NCBI RefSeq assembly: GCF_026262505.1
Contig: NC_067204.1
Location: forward strand, 6,543,797 to 6,607,796
Origin: Trichomonas vaginalis G3
Lineage: Eukaryota; Parabasalia; Trichomonadida; Trichomonadidae
Reading direction: 5' to 3'
Length of the DNA: 64,000 nucleotides
This document shows positions 63,845 through 64,000 of this stretch, one piece after another. Numbering within the stretch: the stretch's first letter is position 1; every line of letters starts with the position of its first letter. Made by a program: the position numbers and the translations under genes. The notes beneath the pieces were generated by a model. It searched no databases. It was not told where the DNA came from and saw only the letters and a program-made list of their open reading frames with translations.

Positions 63845-64000
63845 ATTCATAAAAATGATAAATATGAAAAGAAAGAGAATGTCATAAAACAATGATTAAT
63901 ATGAAAAGAAAGAGAATGTAATAAAACAATGATAAATATGAAAAGAAAGAGAATGTAATAAAACAATGATTAATATGAAAAGAAAGAGAATTTTATCAAA

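Larger units (their letters stand above)
1..64000 (+). repeat. 37-bp composite satellite array filling the whole window
   Basis: Head-to-tail 37-bp units, all in one orientation, with core aatatgaaaagaaagagaa. The rest of the unit varies in two places. The linker after the core is one of about ten forms: ttcataaaaca, tccataaaaca, tctataaaaca, gtcataaaaca, gtaataaaaca, ttttatcaaaca, gacaattatataaaaca, tagaattcgatacaaca, tccataacacattg, tccataaaacaagg. The four bases before the core are gataa, gatta, gctaa or gttaa. GC of a consensus unit is 8/37 and purine content is 28/37. Between ankyrin-like modules nothing but these units is present, so every gap between the modules listed below is satellite. 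Neither window edge shows an array boundary. Confidence 0.98.
61930..64000 (+). repeat. 8.07-kb-spaced duplicated block, copy 2
   Basis: Counterpart of 53870-55940 with modules 85-87. Offsets are 8074, 8072 and 8064 bp. The match continues to the last base of the window, so it extends further. Confidence 0.85.

Noticed and set aside
1-64000. CRISPR array (19-bp constant core with 18-bp variable spacers)
   Set aside because: The variable parts come from about ten recurring forms and are not unique. The core is short, A+T-rich and not palindromic, and no cas-like gene is present.
1-64000. Telomeric or tRNA-array repeats
   Set aside because: No TTAGGG-like short repeat and no tRNA-like cloverleaf or box motifs seen in either block.
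1-64000. LTR or other virus-derived elements
   Set aside because: No reverse transcriptase, capsid, integrase or long terminal repeat could be seen anywhere. All sequence is accounted for by the unit and the module.
1-64000. Promoters, ribosome-binding sites or terminators
   Set aside because: Purine-rich GAAAGAGAA before ATG-like triplets occurs in every unit by composition, so it has no discriminating value here.

Overview
The whole 64 kb window is one uninterrupted tandem array, and it runs off both ends. It has two building blocks. The first is a 37-bp, about 78% A+T, purine-rich unit whose near-constant core is aatatgaaaagaaagagaa. Its remaining ~18 bp come from a small set of recurring variants. 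Arithmetic on the spacings gives about 1,470 units, all in the same orientation. The second is a 108-bp module, counted by eye at 87 copies, averaging one per ~740 bp. On the minus strand each module encodes one ankyrin-repeat-like motif (NIDECPLSIA... then EIVQFLVDHGADVN). No complete gene, RNA gene, transposon or CRISPR array is seen, and no stretch of unique sequence.

Legend for module copies, in minus-strand sense. Class A reads AIKKMSIEIVQ. Class B reads AVEVKSIEILQ and differs from A by 8 substitutions. Class A' is A carrying only B's silent serine codon (aatact instead of aatgct on the plus strand). The hybrid class is B at seven of the eight sites but has A's EIVQ. A 'closed' right edge (gagagaaattcat) puts TGA just before the ankyrin frame. 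An 'open' edge (gagagaaatccat) replaces that stop with TGG. 'n' is the number of 37-bp units to the next copy.

Every module sits at the same phase of the 37-bp ladder: start-to-start distances fit 108 + 37n, with n from 3 to 47. Above this lie higher-order repeats. About 0-8.8 kb has irregular spacing. 8.9-25.9 kb holds two tandem copies of an ~8.6 kb block with 12 modules each. 26-30 kb is irregular and indel-rich. 30.3-36.1 kb is a ~2.9 kb block in two copies, followed by a 918-bp duplication. 43.5-49.3 kb is a ~3.05 kb block in two copies. 53.9-55.9 kb recurs at 61.9-64.0 kb. Module classes are zoned: B on the left, hybrids at 32.9-39.0 kb, A' mainly right of 40.6 kb, and one stray B at 60.9 kb.

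Organism: the eukaryotic satellite architecture, very high A+T and ankyrin-derived module suggest a eukaryote with a large ankyrin-gene family. A trichomonad such as Trichomonas is one candidate, but nothing here fixes the taxon. The many short minus-strand reading frames arise because the pyrimidine-rich strand of the unit has few stops in any frame. I do not regard them as genes. The window is best read as a satellite that captured ankyrin-coding fragments and has since been reshaped by unequal exchange and gene conversion.
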